Positions 30,618-31,350 of a DNA stretch of 31,350 bases are shown piece by piece. The stretch covers positions 1-31,350 of the forward strand of contig JANMZR010000201.1 of NCBI GenBank assembly GCA_031383555.1, read 5' to 3'. Both the position numbers and the translations under genes were made by a program. Source of the stretch: JANMZR01 sp031383555 (GTDB lineage: Bacteria; Bacteroidota; Bacteroidia; Cytophagales; Spirosomataceae). Numbering within the stretch: the stretch's first letter is position 1; every line of letters begins with the position of its first letter. The notes under the pieces were generated by a model. It was not told the origin of the DNA. It saw only the letters and a list, made by a program, of their open reading frames with translations, and did no database searches.

Positions 30618-31350
30618 ACGTTCCATCCAAAATGCAGCTCCAATCAATAAAACCATTAATATTGAGGCAATTAGGTCTATTTTATTGCCATTTTTTGTTG
30701 TTTCTGGGTCAAATACAAATTCAATTTTATGGCTTCCTACAGGTATTTTTAGCCCTCTTAGTACATAATCAGCTCGTAAATGATTGGCTGGTTTGCCATC
30801 AATTGTAGCTTTCCAATCGATATTACCTCGGTAAAATATTTCTGAAAATATCGCCAATTGTGGGGTTTTTGTATTGGATTGATAGGTTAAATAATTTGGA
30901 GCGTAACTTGTTAATTTTATTGAATTTGTGCTATCATAAACAATATTTAAATCTTTAACTTGGCTTTCAAATCGCTTATCGATAAAAGCGGTTTCTGCGG
31001 CATCAAACTTATCTAAAGCTTTTATTTCCTCGTTGGCATTGGCCACAATTTTTATATTCTTAACAAACCAAGCATTGCCTTTGGCCTGTGTATTTAATTG
31101 TGCTTGAGGGTTGCCAGCGCTGTCAGCAAATATAAAATACTTTACATTCAACATATTGGCTATTTCTGGGTTATTTTTTGCAATTTGAAATTCGAATAAC
31201 TCCTGAGTGCGCTTTAATTTGGCACCATGGTAGCCTCCCATTGACTTATGAAAATAGGAAGGCTTAGCTTCTGACCAAAAATTACCCGAAAAGTCGGCCA
31301 CTCTATAATGTAGGTCTTTATCTTGTAAAATCATTTCGTCAGTTGGGCTG
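30603..31350 (-). CDS. YfhO-family membrane protein, C-terminal part (5' end outside window)
   Basis: The frame is open to the window edge, so an internal ATG at 31334 is not the start (SPTDE precedes it in frame). The visible 248 residues are the extracytoplasmic C-terminal domain of a YfhO-like protein: DKDLHYRVADFSG, SYFHKSMGGYHGAKLKRTQEL, IANMLNVKYFIF, FSEIFYRGNIDWKATIDGKP and GLKIPVGSHKIEFVFDP are all typical. A last membrane helix (IDLIASILMVLLIGAAFWM) and a basic tail follow. Family members are large polytopic proteins linked to glycosylation of lipoteichoic acid or other surface polymers. The role in Bacteroidota is not settled. Confidence 0.9.
   Translation of the reverse strand, partial: SPTDEMILQDKDLHYRVADFSGNFWSEAKPSYFHKSMGGYHGAKLKRTQELFEFQIAKNNPEIANMLNVKYFIFADSAGNPQAQLNTQAKGNAWFVKNIKIVANANEEIKALDKFDAAETAFIDKRFESQVKDLNIVYDSTNSIKLTSYAPNYLTYQSNTKTPQLAIFSEIFYRGNIDWKATIDGKPANHLRADYVLRGLKIPVGSHKIEFVFDPETTKNGNKIDLIASILMVLLIGAAFWMERKKNI

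Overview
The window is AT-rich chromosomal DNA from a member of the Bacteroidota, most likely a Cytophagales bacterium of the Spirosomaceae/Leadbetterellaceae kind. The reasons are the TonB-dependent receptor end, a DUF4834 gene, a CarB that stops before the usual C-terminal regulatory domain, a clade II (Sec-type) NosZ cluster, YfhO, and repeated promoters of the Bacteroidetes form (TTG, about 20 bp, TAnnTTTG). Genus level is inference from protein flavour only.

Layout. 1-277: end of a TonB-dependent receptor. 460-4576 (minus): a secreted hydroxypyruvate-isomerase-like TIM barrel and a 1030-residue membrane-anchored sorbosone-dehydrogenase-like/HEAT/cytochrome c protein. 4683-7117 (minus): promoter, SAM-I (S-box) riboswitch, metX and gpsA. 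7157-14870: a nitrous oxide reduction locus. A cysteine-bearing Rrf2 regulator is transcribed leftward. Divergent from it run cytochrome c, nosZ, a membrane protein, nosL, nosD, nosF, nosY and a fasciclin lipoprotein, closed by a strong terminator. An FNR/DNR-like box and an inverted repeat lie in the divergent promoter region, and a 17-bp hairpin separates nosZ from the assembly genes. 14884-23062 (minus): a histidine-phosphatase-like lipoprotein, DUF4834, carB, a SIMPL-domain protein, folK, a VOC protein and recG. 23396-26054: a glycosidase-like beta-propeller and an S1 sulfatase, a two-gene sulfated-glycan module. 26095-26721 (minus): outer-membrane barrel protein. 26906-29815: uvrA. 30603-31350 (minus): C-terminal part of a YfhO-family membrane protein running off the window.

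The most unusual stretch is 29867-30617, between uvrA and yfhO. It is a tandem array of three diverged units with a 247/248-bp period. Each unit has a conserved element about 60 bp upstream, a -33/-7 promoter at fixed spacing, an AT-rich unstructured transcript of about 140-180 nt carrying several TGAACC motifs, and a rho-independent terminator. It reads as three tandem small-RNA genes of a family I do not recognise.

How the genes work together. The cytochrome c should feed electrons to NosZ. NosL carries copper, NosDFY support CuZ assembly, and the membrane ORF and fasciclin protein are accessory. Expression is probably set by an FNR-family activator plus the Rrf2 sensor. MetX and GpsA appear to share the SAM-controlled transcript. 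Other neighbours are ordinary housekeeping genes.
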